Origin: Oscillibacter faecalis_A
GTDB taxonomy: Bacteria; Bacillota; Clostridia; Oscillospirales; Oscillospiraceae
NCBI RefSeq assembly: GCF_029218125.1
Contig: NZ_JARFXX010000001.1
Location: 186,001 to 250,000 of the forward strand
DNA length: 64,000 nt
Reading direction: 5' to 3'
The position numbers and the translations under genes were made by a program. The notes beneath the pieces are model-generated. The model saw only the letters and a program-made list of their open reading frames with translations, did no database searches and was not told the origin of the DNA. Positions 1-6,655 of the stretch are shown piece by piece (the stretch's first letter is position 1; every line of letters starts with the position of its first letter).

Positions 1-1117
1 CGGGCTGAACAGCCTTCATCTCGGCCAGAGCGGCATCGGGATCGAAGTCATCGGCTTCGGTATCCAGATCGTAGTAAGCACTGATGGCCTCGGAGGCGGC
101 GGTGTAGTCATCGGCCACCTCAGTGTATTCAGAGGTGCCCATGCCGAACAGATGCCAGCCATCGCCGAACAGACCGTCATTGGCCCAGTCGGTAGCGGGA
201 GCGCCCACGCCCACCATGGCGATCCAGTACACCAGATACATGACCACGGCGAAGATAGGCAGGCCCAGCCAACGGTTCGTAACGATCTTATCGATCTTAT
301 CGGAGGCGGAGAGCTGACCGGCATTCTGCTTCTTGTAGCAGTGCTTGATGATCTCCGCGATGTACACATAGCGCTCGTTGGTGATAATGCTCTCGGCATC
401 GTCATCCAGCTCGGTCTCGGCAGCCTTGATGTCCGTCTCGATGTGGCTCATGACATCGGAGGGAATGTGCAACTGCTCCAGCACCTTATCGTCGCGCTCA
501 AAAATCTTGATGGCATACCAACGCTGCTGATCCTCGGGCAGATTGTTCAGCGCGGCCTCCTCAATGTGGGCAATGGCGTGCTCCACAGGGCCGGAGAACG
601 TGTGCATGGGGACGGTCTTGGTGCCCTCGGCAGCCTTCACGGCGGCCTCGGCGGCCTCCATGACACCGTCGCCCTTCAGAGCGGAGATTTCAATGATGCG
701 GACGCCCAGCTCCCGGGACAGCTCCGCCACATTGATCTGGTCGCCGTTCTTGCGGACAACGTCCATCATGTTGATGGCGATGACCACAGGAATACCCAGC
801 TCGGTGAGCTGCGTGGTCAGGTACAGGTTACGCTCAAGGTTCGTGCCATCGATGATGTTCAGGATGGCATCGGGACGCTCGGTGATGAGGTAGTTACGGG
901 AAACGACCTCCTCCAGCGTGTAGGGGGACAGAGAGTAGATGCCCGGCAGGTCCATGATGATGACGTTGTCGTGCTTCTTCAGCTTGCCCTCTTTCTTTTC
1001 AACGGTAACGCCGGGCCAGTTACCTACGAACTGGTTGGAGCCGGTCAGCGCGTTGAAAAGAGTGGTCTTGCCGCAGTTAGGGTTGCCCGCGAGGGCAATT
1101 TTGATCTGCTTATCCAT
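1..1117 (-). CDS. feoB: Ferrous iron transporter FeoB, N-terminal part (runs off the left edge)
   Basis: GTP-gated Fe(II) permease of the cytoplasmic membrane; the first 372 codons are present and the gene continues beyond base 1. The N-terminal G domain is clear: G1 GNPNCGKTT at residues 11-19, Thr38 in the switch I segment GNWPGVTVE, G3 DLPG at 56-59 and G4 NMMD at 116-119. A helical spacer follows, and the first membrane segment (WLGLPIFAVVMYLVYWIAMV) starts near residue 290. The ATG at 1117 is preceded by an AGAAGGAG-type ribosome site. It lies 47 bases after the second feoA and is the last visible gene of a feoA-feoA-feoB operon. The family assignment is secure; the length cannot be judged because the gene is cut. 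Confidence 0.97.
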   Translation of the reverse strand, partial: MDKQIKIALAGNPNCGKTTLFNALTGSNQFVGNWPGVTVEKKEGKLKKHDNVIIMDLPGIYSLSPYTLEEVVSRNYLITERPDAILNIIDGTNLERNLYLTTQLTELGIPVVIAINMMDVVRKNGDQINVAELSRELGVRIIEISALKGDGVMEAAEAAVKAAEGTKTVPMHTFSGPVEHAIAHIEEAALNNLPEDQQRWYAIKIFERDDKVLEQLHIPSDVMSHIETDIKAAETELDDDAESIITNERYVYIAEIIKHCYKKQNAGQLSASDKIDKIVTNRWLGLPIFAVVMYLVYWIAMVGVGAPATDWANDGLFGDGWHLFGMGTSEYTEVADDYTAASEAISAYYDLDTEADDFDPDAALAEMKAVQP

Positions 1118-1164
1118 TTGACTGCTCCTTCTGGTTCAAGTGCTCGAACCGTATTTTAAAAATT

Positions 1165-1386
1165 TTATTCGACCTCGATCATTTCGGTGTCCGCTTTCCG
1201 CAGGCTCAGCTCGTAGCCCCGGACAGTGACCTCCATTGGATCGCCCAGAGGAGCGACCTTGCGGACAAAGATCTCAACGCCCTTGGTGATGCCCATGTCC
1301 ATGATCCGGCGCTTAATGGGACCCTCACCGTGGAGCTTGACAACCTTGACTGTCTCGCCGATCTTGACTTCTCGCAGTGTTTTCAT
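1165..1386 (-). CDS. feoA: FeoA-family protein (second copy)
   Basis: Small SH3-like FeoA protein of 73 residues, thought to assist or gate FeoB in Fe(II) uptake in the cytoplasm. It has the family pattern of an initial beta strand (VKIGETVKVVKL), the RRIMDMGITKG turn and a C-terminal LRKADTEMIEV strand. The ATG at 1386 has a GAGGGAGGAAAC ribosome site. It lies between the first feoA and feoB in one leftward operon. Two separate FeoA proteins before FeoB is common in Clostridia; which one binds FeoB cannot be told from sequence. Confidence 0.93.
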   Translation of the reverse strand: MKTLREVKIGETVKVVKLHGEGPIKRRIMDMGITKGVEIFVRKVAPLGDPMEVTVRGYELSLRKADTEMIEVE

Positions 1387-1416
1387 GCTTGTTTCCTCCC
1401 TCTATACTAAAATTGA

Positions 1417-1629
1417 TCAAACCATGATCTTGCGGGCCATCTCATCACTGATGGCCACCCGGGATTCCTTCACCTTCACGATGATGTTGCCGCCCAGAGC
1501 GGATACCACCGTGACCGATCCCCCGGCCACAAAGCCCAGATCCTCAAGATGCTTTTTGGTCTCCGGGTTTCCACTCACCTTGCGGATCATGTACTCCTCA
1601 CCGATATTTGCCAGTGCCAGCGGCATCAT
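1417..1629 (-). CDS. feoA: FeoA-family protein (first gene of the feo operon)
   Basis: FeoA-like SH3-fold protein of 70 residues, an accessory factor for Fe(II) uptake. It starts MMPLALANIGEEYMIRKV and carries the family segment KKHLEDLGFVAGGSVTVV. The reading frame stays open further upstream to a TTG at 1644, but the ATG at 1629 has a well-placed TTGGAGGG site and is preferred. It is the promoter-proximal gene of the operon, behind a long leader that holds operator-like dyads. The following feoA begins 30 bases after its stop. Confidence 0.92.
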   Translation of the reverse strand: MMPLALANIGEEYMIRKVSGNPETKKHLEDLGFVAGGSVTVVSALGGNIIVKVKESRVAISDEMARKIMV

Positions 1630-1660
1630 GGAAAATCCCTCCAAATCTGTGAATATCAGA

Positions 1661-1759
1661 GTTAGAGCCTGCTAACCCATTGTGAAAATAAAAACAAGGC
1701 GCAGTATGCCCTGTAGATGTTAGCTCTCTCTAACCACTGTGTAGTTTAACATCTCTAAC
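1661..1759. promoter_or_regulatory. Three operator-like dyads in the feo/regulator intergenic region
   Basis: Two perfect GTTAG-N6-CTAAC dyads occur at 1661-1676 (GTTAGAGCCTGCTAAC) and 1719-1734 (GTTAGCTCTCTCTAAC). A degenerate third is at 1744-1759, inside the feo promoter spacer. The TTAG/CTAA half-sites resemble known boxes of the DtxR/IdeR/MntR family, whose likely member is encoded next door at 1899. Binding is inferred. Confidence 0.65.
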
Positions 1760-1771
1760 ATTTGGTGTCAA
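1743..1771 (-). promoter_or_regulatory. Promoter of the feoA-feoA-feoB operon
   Basis: On the minus strand TTGACA (1771-1766) and TAAACT (1748-1743) are separated by 17 bases. An operator-like dyad lies in the spacer and the -10, as expected for a metal-repressed sigma-A promoter. Confidence 0.7.
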
Positions 1772-1817
1772 CTATCTTATCAGAAAATTTTGTTGAAAAT
1801 TTGGGAAAGGCTCCGCC

Positions 1818-1846
1818 TTGCATTTGTGCGAAAACTATGATAACAT
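1818..1846 (+). promoter_or_regulatory. Promoter of the DtxR/MntR-type regulator
   Basis: TTGCAT (1818-1823) and TAACAT (1841-1846) with a 17-base spacer, about 50 bases before the regulator start codon. Confidence 0.45.
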
Positions 1847-1898
1847 GAATTATTAGAACCGGCTATGCCGGAAAACCAAAAAGGCCGGTGATACTGCT

Positions 1899-2276
1899 AT
1901 GCAAATACTCAAGGCATCCGAGGATTATCTGGAAACCATGCTGATGCTGCGTAATTCTTTGGGGTATGTCCGCTCCGTGGATGTGGCGGAGCACCTTGGC
2001 GTAACAAAGCCCAGCGTGACGTATGCCACAAAGCGTCTGCGGGAAAACGGATATATTGAAATGGATAAGGACGGGCTCATCACCCTGACAGACAGCGGCA
2101 TGGAGATTGCCGCCAAAATGCTCCAGCGCCACCACACCCTCACGAACTTCTTGGTGGAGCTTGGCGTGGACCCAGTGACGGCCGAGGAGGACGCCTGCAA
2201 AATGGAGCATGACATCAGCGACCAGACGTTCCGCGCCATCTGCGACCTTGCGCGGCATCATCTGGAAAATGACTGA
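1899..2276 (+). CDS. DtxR/MntR-family metal-dependent transcriptional regulator
   Basis: Cytoplasmic metal-sensing repressor of 125 residues: a winged helix (about 5-70) and a dimerisation/metal domain (about 75-125), with no C-terminal SH3 domain, so MntR-like in length. Likely metal ligands are Asp9, Glu12, His78/79, Cys100, Glu103 and His104. Asp9 matches MntR Asp8, while Cys100 in DACKMEH matches DtxR/IdeR Cys102, so it mixes Mn- and Fe-type positions. It is divergent from feoA-feoA-feoB with operator-like dyads between, so an iron-responsive repressor of feo is the simplest reading. The metal cannot be settled from sequence. Confidence 0.9.
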   Translation: MQILKASEDYLETMLMLRNSLGYVRSVDVAEHLGVTKPSVTYATKRLRENGYIEMDKDGLITLTDSGMEIAAKMLQRHHTLTNFLVELGVDPVTAEEDACKMEHDISDQTFRAICDLARHHLEND

Positions 2277-2284
2277 AGCCTAAG

Positions 2285-2321
2285 AAAACCGCCCCGGAGC
2301 TGTGCTCTGGGGCGGTTTTTT
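2285..2321. terminator. Bidirectional intrinsic terminator
   Basis: A hairpin of AACCGCCCC and GGGGCGGTT arms is followed by T6 on the plus strand and by TTTTCTTA on the minus strand. It serves the regulator and the convergent racemase-family gene. Confidence 0.85.
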
Positions 2322-2360
2322 CATTTTGAAGCAGCATTTTCTATCTTTACGGCGTTCTGC

Positions 2361-3011
2361 TCACACGCCCAGCAGCCGGAGCATCTCCTGCGCCGGGTCT
2401 AAAATCGGCAGGCGGGTCCTGCGGCCCAGTGCCTCCTTGAAGTATGGGAAGTGCGTGCAGCCCAGCAGCAGCGCCTCCGCCCCCTGTGCGGCAAACCAGT
2501 CCGCCAGCTCCGGCAGACGGTGGCGCTCCACCAGCTCCTCTGGTTCCTCGCCCCGCTCAATGGCCAGCACCACCGGCAGAATCCCGGCGCTCCGCAGCGT
2601 CAAATCCGGGTTGGACAGCAGCAGCGTCCGCTCGATACCGGCGGCGCCCTGCGCGTTGGCGGCAATGACCGCAAGGGAGCGGTACTGCGGCGCCAACGCT
2701 CTGTAAACGTCCAGCGGCGTCACCACCGCCACGCCGGTCTCCCGGGCAATGGCGTCAAAATCCACGGAGCCGGACAGAGAATTGCAGTAGATGAACGCCT
2801 GCTCACAGCCGTGCGCCGCCTGTGCCTCCCGGAACAGGGCGGTGACCACCGCCGCCTTTTCCCGCTCTGAGGAGATCTGAAACGCGGTCTGCTCCACCGG
2901 GTCCTTTGAAATGGAGCAGAAAACGCCCTCCACGCCCTGCGCTGCAAGACAGTCCATTCCCATCTGCGTGTCCACCGGCGTCCCGGCCATTACGATCACA
3001 GGTCTCATCAT
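2361..3011 (-). CDS. Asp/Glu racemase-family protein
   Basis: Predicted cofactor-independent amino-acid racemase of 216 residues. The two active-site cysteine motifs are visible: YCNSLSGS (Cys near 76) and LLLGCTHFPYF (Cys near 187). The N terminus is VIVMAGTPVDTQMGMD rather than the FDSGxGG segment of housekeeping MurI, so the substrate may not be L-glutamate. The frame is open to 3113, but the ATG at 3011 has a GGAAGGAGC site at good spacing. It is monocistronic with its own promoter. It could be a peptidoglycan racemase or a catabolic aspartate/hydantoin-type racemase; sequence alone does not decide. Confidence 0.75.
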   Translation of the reverse strand: MMRPVIVMAGTPVDTQMGMDCLAAQGVEGVFCSISKDPVEQTAFQISSEREKAAVVTALFREAQAAHGCEQAFIYCNSLSGSVDFDAIARETGVAVVTPLDVYRALAPQYRSLAVIAANAQGAAGIERTLLLSNPDLTLRSAGILPVVLAIERGEEPEELVERHRLPELADWFAAQGAEALLLGCTHFPYFKEALGRRTRLPILDPAQEMLRLLGV

Positions 3012-3072
3012 GTCCGTGCTCCTTCCATATTTGGGGCCCGTCCAATGCGGGACCGGCCCGTATTCTGCCCCC

Positions 3073-3101
3073 ATTATATCGGCTTTTTCCCGGTACCGCA
3101 A
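3073..3101 (-). promoter_or_regulatory. Promoter of the racemase-family gene
   Basis: On the minus strand TTGCGG (3101-3096) and a perfect TATAAT (3078-3073) are 17 bases apart, about 60 bases upstream of the start codon. Confidence 0.65.
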
Positions 3102-3119
3102 GCAAAAGCGCAAATTTTC

Positions 3120-3416
3120 CTACAGCATGAAGCGCAGCGAGCGGTACAGCCGCTCCCGGGCCCGGTGAATCGTCCGGCAGACCGTGGAGCGGTTCAGTCC
3201 CAGCCGTTCCCCGATCTGGCTCATGGTCAGTCCCTCATCATAATATAATCCCAAAATCTCCCGCTGCCGGGGCGTCAAAACCTGTCTGCGGGCGGTTCGC
3301 AGCTTTTGGCGGAGCTGCTCCAGCTGGCGACGGTTGTCCGGCGCGCCGCTTCGGCCCCACTCCGCCAGATCGGCCAGCCATTGTCCCCCCTTGGCGTCCA
3401 GACTCAGATGTGCCAT
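3120..3416 (-). CDS. Small sigma-region-4-like HTH protein
   Basis: Basic 98-residue protein whose C-terminal half is a sigma-70 region 4 / LuxR-like helix-turn-helix: LTPRQREILGLYYDEGLTMS followed by QIGERLGLNRSTVCRTIHRA. No region 2 is present, so it is not a complete sigma factor; the N-terminal half is a predicted helical basic segment. It is the last gene of a tightly packed three-gene operon and its ATG at 3416 overlaps the previous gene by 13 bases. Role unknown; a DNA-binding regulator is the safest description. Similar proteins occur in phage and integrative-element modules of Clostridia. Confidence 0.75.
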   Translation of the reverse strand: MAHLSLDAKGGQWLADLAEWGRSGAPDNRRQLEQLRQKLRTARRQVLTPRQREILGLYYDEGLTMSQIGERLGLNRSTVCRTIHRARERLYRSLRFML

Positions 3417-3628
3417 CTAAACGCCTCCCTGTCATAGTAATGAGCCGTGATTCGCGCAAGGCTCCGCGCCTCCCGCCACAGCGGCAGCAGCGCCTCCACC
3501 CGCCTTTGCAGTGCCCGGGCAGTCTCCCGGTCCGGCTCCAGCCGTACCATGCGCCGCAGCTCTGTGATTCGGCCGTGCAGCACGGCGGCATTCTCCGCGT
3601 AAACCGCGGACAGCTCCAGCAGCGTCAT
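3404..3628 (-). CDS. Hypothetical 74-residue helical protein
   Basis: Not recognised. The product (MTLLELSAVYAENAAVLHGR at the start) is predicted to be all-helical and charged, with heptad-like spacing that could form a coiled coil. The ATG at 3628 overlaps the stop of the preceding zinc-finger gene in an ATGA arrangement, and its 3' end overlaps the HTH gene by 13 bases, so the three are translationally coupled. This coupling suggests a partner of the HTH protein; no function can be assigned. Confidence 0.6.
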   Translation of the reverse strand: MTLLELSAVYAENAAVLHGRITELRRMVRLEPDRETARALQRRVEALLPLWREARSLARITAHYYDREAFRWHI

Positions 3629-3813
3629 ATCCGCGCCTCCCTTCCCCGTATCTCCCGGCAGGGCCAAAGCTCCTGCCGCGCCAGCTCCGGCAGGCACCCG
3701 GTGCAGACCCGGCTGCCGTTGCAGCACCAATATTCCTCTCCCGCCGTGATCTCCCGTCCGCACAGCGTACAGCGAACGAGGCGGTCACGAACGCCTCCAC
3801 AACCGCGTTCCAT
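3625..3813 (-). CDS. Small zinc-ribbon-like protein
   Basis: A 62-residue protein with two CxxC knuckles, RCTLCGRE (about 15-18) and VCTGC (about 37-40), typical of a small zinc ribbon. The ATG at 3813 follows a GGAGGGG site. It is the first gene of the zinc ribbon / helical / HTH trio. Function unknown; a zinc-stabilised adaptor or nucleic-acid-binding role is inference only. Confidence 0.6.
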   Translation of the reverse strand: MERGCGGVRDRLVRCTLCGREITAGEEYWCCNGSRVCTGCLPELARQELWPCREIRGREARI

Positions 3814-3856
3814 TCCATCCCCTCCTCAGAAAAAAGCGAAAAACGCAAAAAATGTG

Positions 3857-3885
3857 TTGACAAAAGCGCCGCTCTCTGCTATCAT
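3857..3885 (+). promoter_or_regulatory. Promoter of the tRNA-Thr/tRNA-Tyr unit
   Basis: TTGACA (3857-3862) and TATCAT (3880-3885) with 17-base spacing, 20 bases before the first tRNA: a near-consensus sigma-A promoter. Confidence 0.8.
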
Positions 3886-3904
3886 AAACCATGCTGTTGG
3901 AACT

Positions 3905-3980
3905 GCTGGTGTAGCTCAGCTGGTAGAGCAGCTGATTTGTAATCAGCAGGTCGGGGGTTCGAATCCGTCCACCAGCTCCA
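3905..3980 (+). tRNA. tRNA-Thr (anticodon TGT)
   Basis: Cloverleaf with acceptor pair GCTGGTG/CACCAGC, D arm around GCTCAGCTGGTAGAGC, anticodon stem-loop CTGAT-TTGTAA-TCAG with anticodon TGT, T arm GGTTCGAATCC, and an encoded CCA end at 3978-3980. It is co-transcribed with tRNA-Tyr. Confidence 0.97.
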
Positions 3981-3991
3981 AAATTTTATAC

Positions 3992-4076
3992 GGGGGAATT
4001 CCAGAGCGGCCAAATGGGGCAGACTGTAAATCTGTTGTCACTGACTTCGGTGGTTCGAATCCACCTTCCCCCACCA
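3992..4076 (+). tRNA. tRNA-Tyr (anticodon GTA)
   Basis: Class II tRNA with acceptor GGGGGAA/TTCCCCC, anticodon stem-loop CAGA-CTGTAAA-TCTG (anticodon GTA), a long variable arm (TTGTCACTGACTTCG region), T loop GGTTCGAATCC and encoded CCA at 4074-4076. It lies 11 bases after tRNA-Thr. Confidence 0.97.
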
Positions 4077-4078
4077 AG

Positions 4079-4111
4079 GAACGATTGCTGAAAAGCAGTC
4101 GTTCTTTTTTT
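4079..4111 (+). terminator. Terminator of the tRNA unit
   Basis: GAACGATTGC and GCAGTCGTTC arms around a TGAAAA loop, followed by a run of T. Confidence 0.85.
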
Positions 4112-4171
4112 GCGTTTGCAAATGCGGAGCACGCTTCCAACGCGCCGAAGCCATGTGAGCAGATACCCCCG

Positions 4172-4211
4172 AAGGACAGACACAGGCCCCACCTGTGTCT
4201 GTCCTTTTATG
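4172..4211 (+). terminator. Second strong hairpin/terminator in the gene-free stretch 4077-4466
   Basis: A perfect 15-bp stem, AAGGACAGACACAGG with CCTGTGTCTGTCCTT, is followed by TTTT. The rest of 4112-4340 shows no convincing gene; operators and the repressor promoter occupy 4341-4422. Confidence 0.6.
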
Positions 4212-4340
4212 CGGCGGCTGTTGTCCCGGTTTTCCCGGTCCGGTACGGACAGCTTGACTGCTTCTCCATAAAACCTCCCTTTTCCGCCTGTCCATGGACA
4301 TTGCATCAGACAGGATTTCTGTGAACGTTCTTACAATATC

Positions 4341-4384
4341 ACAAGTTATTTGTTAAGTCAAGAATATTTTTACAAGAAACTTGT
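4341..4384. promoter_or_regulatory. Two 13-bp operator-like dyads upstream of the LexA-like repressor
   Basis: A perfect dyad ACAAGAAACTTGT at 4372-4384 and a related ACAAGTTATTTGT at 4341-4353 lie just upstream of the repressor promoter, 31 bases (three helical turns) apart. These are candidate autoregulatory sites. Confidence 0.55.
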
Positions 4385-4393
4385 TAAAATAGA

Positions 4394-4422
4394 TTGACAG
4401 TCACAGTTTTTTTCGCTATGAT
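4394..4422 (+). promoter_or_regulatory. Promoter of the LexA-like repressor
   Basis: Consensus TTGACA (4394-4399) and TATGAT (4417-4422) with a 17-base spacer. Confidence 0.85.
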
Positions 4423-4466
4423 GTTGTCGGAAACCGTCGAAAAGCAAAGTAGGAGGCGCTTTTTCC

Positions 4467-5222
4467 ATGAGTTTTGGCGAACAGATCAGGCTCCGGCGGA
4501 GCGAGCTGCGGCTCACCCGGGCGGAGCTGGCGGAGCGGCTGGGTGTCTCTCCCTCTGCTGTCAGCAATTATGAAAACGGCCTGAGCTTTCCGAAGGAGGA
4601 TGTCATGCTGCGGCTGTTTGACTGTCTGGAAACAGAGCCGAACGTTCTGTTCCGGGACAGCTACCGGGAGGGCGGCCGGAGCCTGTCCGCCTCCGAGCAG
4701 GCGCTGCTGCGGCAGTACCGGGGCCTGTCCCTCAAGGGCCGCGAGACCGTGCGCTCCGTGGTGGACGCACTGTGCGCCTACCGGGATGAGGTGGAGGAGG
4801 CCGGGCCGGAAAAGCAGGAGCCCCGGGTCATCCCTCTTTACCGCAACCCGGCGGCGGCAGGCTATGCCTCCCCGGTGTTCGGCGAGGACTTCGACTATAT
4901 CCCCGTTACGGAGGACGTTCCGCAGGCGGCGGAGTTCGCCGTTCGAATCAGCGGTGACTCCATGGCCCCTTATATTGCCGATGGCAGCGTGGTCTATGTA
5001 AACCGCGACCCGCTGCGGGAGGGCGATGTGGGTATTTTCTGCGTAGATGGCGACCTTTTCTGCAAGCAATACTACAAGGACCCTGCCGGCGTGGTGTATC
5101 TGTTCTCCCTGAACCGTAAGCGGGCGGACGCCGATGTGATTCTGCCCCCCTCCGGCAGCCGGGGCCTTGTGTGCTTCGGCCGGGTCATTCTGCACCCGCT
5201 GCCCCTGCCGGGCCGGGATTGA
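4467..5222 (+). CDS. XRE/LexA-like repressor with S24 self-cleavage domain
   Basis: A 251-residue repressor of the LexA/CI type. The Cro/CI-type HTH is at about 5-60 (RLRRSELRLTRAELAERLG) and the S24 peptidase-like domain at about 125-245. The self-cleavage elements are in place: Ala131-Gly132 bond (NPAAAGYASP), Ser165 in GDSMAP and Lys200 in FCKQY. It is therefore expected to be inactivated by RecA-stimulated self-cleavage or a similar stress signal. It is monocistronic with its own strong promoter and two upstream dyads, so autoregulation is likely. The XRE-type HTH argues against it being LexA itself; no prophage genes are adjacent, so it may be a domesticated CI-like regulator. Confidence 0.88.
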   Translation: MSFGEQIRLRRSELRLTRAELAERLGVSPSAVSNYENGLSFPKEDVMLRLFDCLETEPNVLFRDSYREGGRSLSASEQALLRQYRGLSLKGRETVRSVVDALCAYRDEVEEAGPEKQEPRVIPLYRNPAAAGYASPVFGEDFDYIPVTEDVPQAAEFAVRISGDSMAPYIADGSVVYVNRDPLREGDVGIFCVDGDLFCKQYYKDPAGVVYLFSLNRKRADADVILPPSGSRGLVCFGRVILHPLPLPGRD

Positions 5223-5234
5223 TTCTCATAGCGC

Positions 5235-5271
5235 AAAAAAGGAACGCGGCAAGCGCCGCGTTCCTTTTTTT
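5235..5271. terminator. Intrinsic terminator, both directions
   Basis: GGAACGCGGC and GCCGCGTTCC arms around an AAGC loop, with T7 on the plus side and six A before the stem that give T6 on the minus side. It lies between the repressor and the convergent anti-sigma gene. Confidence 0.88.
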
Positions 5272-5277
5272 GCCTGT

Positions 5278-6057
5278 TCAGTCCTCATCTGCTGTGACTA
5301 CGATGCAATAAAGCTCCGTGGTGCGCTGGGGATTTGCCTCGGCCTCCCACGGAATATCCAGCGCCTCCAAAATCTTTTCAAAATCCGCCTGCTCCATGGC
5401 GTAGCCGGTGCCGATAACGCCCGCCTCCGGGCGGTCAGCATCGAAATAGGGCTTTCCGTCATATTCCGCCAGCAGTTCGTCGGCCTGCGCCTGCGTGATC
5501 TGCGCCGTACCGGCGAATACAACGTTTCCGTTTTCCACCCAAGCATCCATATGCTCTGCGGCGGCACTGTCCTTTTCCGTGGCGTTCTTTGCGTTGGGCT
5601 CTGCCGTGACTATCGCGGATTCCTCATAGCTCACGCTGCCCTCCTCCGCCGCGCCCGCTGCCGGAGCGGCAGCACTGTAAGCGGCGGTGTCCGCCACAGC
5701 GGCCTCATTGCCGGAGGACATACTGCTGCCGGACACACCACCGCCGGCAAAGTGATTCTGCACCAAAAGCAGCACGGCCACGCACGCGGCGGCTGCCGCC
5801 ACCTTGCCCCAAGGCTGCTTTTTCGGCCGGGGCTGCGGTGTTTTCGCCACAGCGGCCATCACGTTTTTCGCAAAATCCGCCGGAAGCTCCGCATCCTCCT
5901 CCGTGGGGAACGCCGCCCGGAGGGTCATTGCGTCTGCCACATAGGCCCGACAGTCCGGGCAGTCCGCCAGGTGCGCCCGCACCTCGGCGGTCTCCTCCGG
6001 CGTTGTCTCTCCGTCCAAAAAGGCGTCCAGCAGGGCGGTGTTTTCATGGATATTCAT
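5278..6057 (-). CDS. Zinc-finger anti-sigma factor, membrane anchored
   Basis: Probable anti-sigma factor of 259 residues for the ECF sigma factor encoded just upstream. The N-terminal ZAS motif is His29-x3-Cys33-x2-Cys36 (RAHLADCPDCRAY). A membrane segment near residue 90-110 (AAAACVAVLLLVQNHF) is followed by an external Ser/Ala-rich linker and a C-terminal domain. The ATG at 6057 has an AAAGGGGG site inside the end of the sigma gene, whose stop is only a base away, so the two are translationally coupled. The outside signal is unknown. Confidence 0.85.
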   Translation of the reverse strand: MNIHENTALLDAFLDGETTPEETAEVRAHLADCPDCRAYVADAMTLRAAFPTEEDAELPADFAKNVMAAVAKTPQPRPKKQPWGKVAAAAACVAVLLLVQNHFAGGGVSGSSMSSGNEAAVADTAAYSAAAPAAGAAEEGSVSYEESAIVTAEPNAKNATEKDSAAAEHMDAWVENGNVVFAGTAQITQAQADELLAEYDGKPYFDADRPEAGVIGTGYAMEQADFEKILEALDIPWEAEANPQRTTELYCIVVTADED

Positions 6058-6058
6058 T

Positions 6059-6655
6059 TCACAGCCCCCTTTCTGTTCGTTTGGACGCAGCGGAATCAAA
6101 AAAGTTCCCATGTTTTATCAAAAATTCCCGCAGCTGTCTTCGTCCCCGGCTGATTCGGGACTTCACCGTCCCAAGGTCCAGCTCCAAGCTCTCCGCGATC
6201 TCGTCATAGCTGAGCTGATGAAGCTCCCGCAGCACTAAAACCGCCCGGTGCTCCGGGGACAGTGTTTTCAGCCCCGCCTCGATCTGCTGCCGCAGCTCCC
6301 GGTGCTCTGCCGCCTCCTCCGGGGTGGGGGCGGTGTCCGCCGCCTCCGCCGTGACGGTCTCATCGTCAAGGGACAGGCCCTGATGCCGCTGCTCCTTTCG
6401 CAGCAAATCCACGCAGGCGTTGCTGGTCAGCCGGTACAGCCACGTCGAAAACGCGGCGTCTCCCCGGAAAAACGGAAGGCCCTGCCACGCCGCAAGAAAC
6501 GCTTCCTGCGCCGCCTCCTCCGCCAGCTCCGGCGTGGGGCACAGCCGCACTGCCAGCGCGTAGACCCGCTTCTGGTACAGCCGCACCAGCTCGCCAAAAG
6601 CGGCCTCGTCGCCGCCCCGTGCGGCCTGTATCCACCTTTGCTCCTGTTCGTTCAT
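6059..6655 (-). CDS. ECF-type RNA polymerase sigma factor
   Basis: A 198-residue sigma factor with region 2 (about 20-90, GEL VRLYQKRVYALAVRLCP and FSTWLYRLTSNACVDLLRKE) and region 4 (about 130-185, LSPEHRAVLVLRELHQLSYD then EIAESLELDLGTVKSRISRG), and no region 3, as in SigW/RpoE-type factors. The ATG at 6655 overlaps the dus stop in ATGA form. It is paired with the anti-sigma factor that follows. The regulon cannot be inferred here; no clear autoregulatory ECF promoter was seen. Confidence 0.92.
   Translation of the reverse strand: MNEQEQRWIQAARGGDEAAFGELVRLYQKRVYALAVRLCPTPELAEEAAQEAFLAAWQGLPFFRGDAAFSTWLYRLTSNACVDLLRKEQRHQGLSLDDETVTAEAADTAPTPEEAAEHRELRQQIEAGLKTLSPEHRAVLVLRELHQLSYDEIAESLELDLGTVKSRISRGRRQLREFLIKHGNFFDSAASKRTERGL

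Noticed and set aside
152..1159. A 335-codon plus-strand frame over feoB
   Set aside because: Opposite-strand shadow; the minus strand encodes the FeoB G domain with all G motifs.
3432..3863. A 143-codon minus frame overlapping the small three-gene operon
   Set aside because: Its frame conflicts with three coupled genes that have ribosome sites and a CxxC motif; Ala/Gly/Arg-rich composition suggests a shadow.
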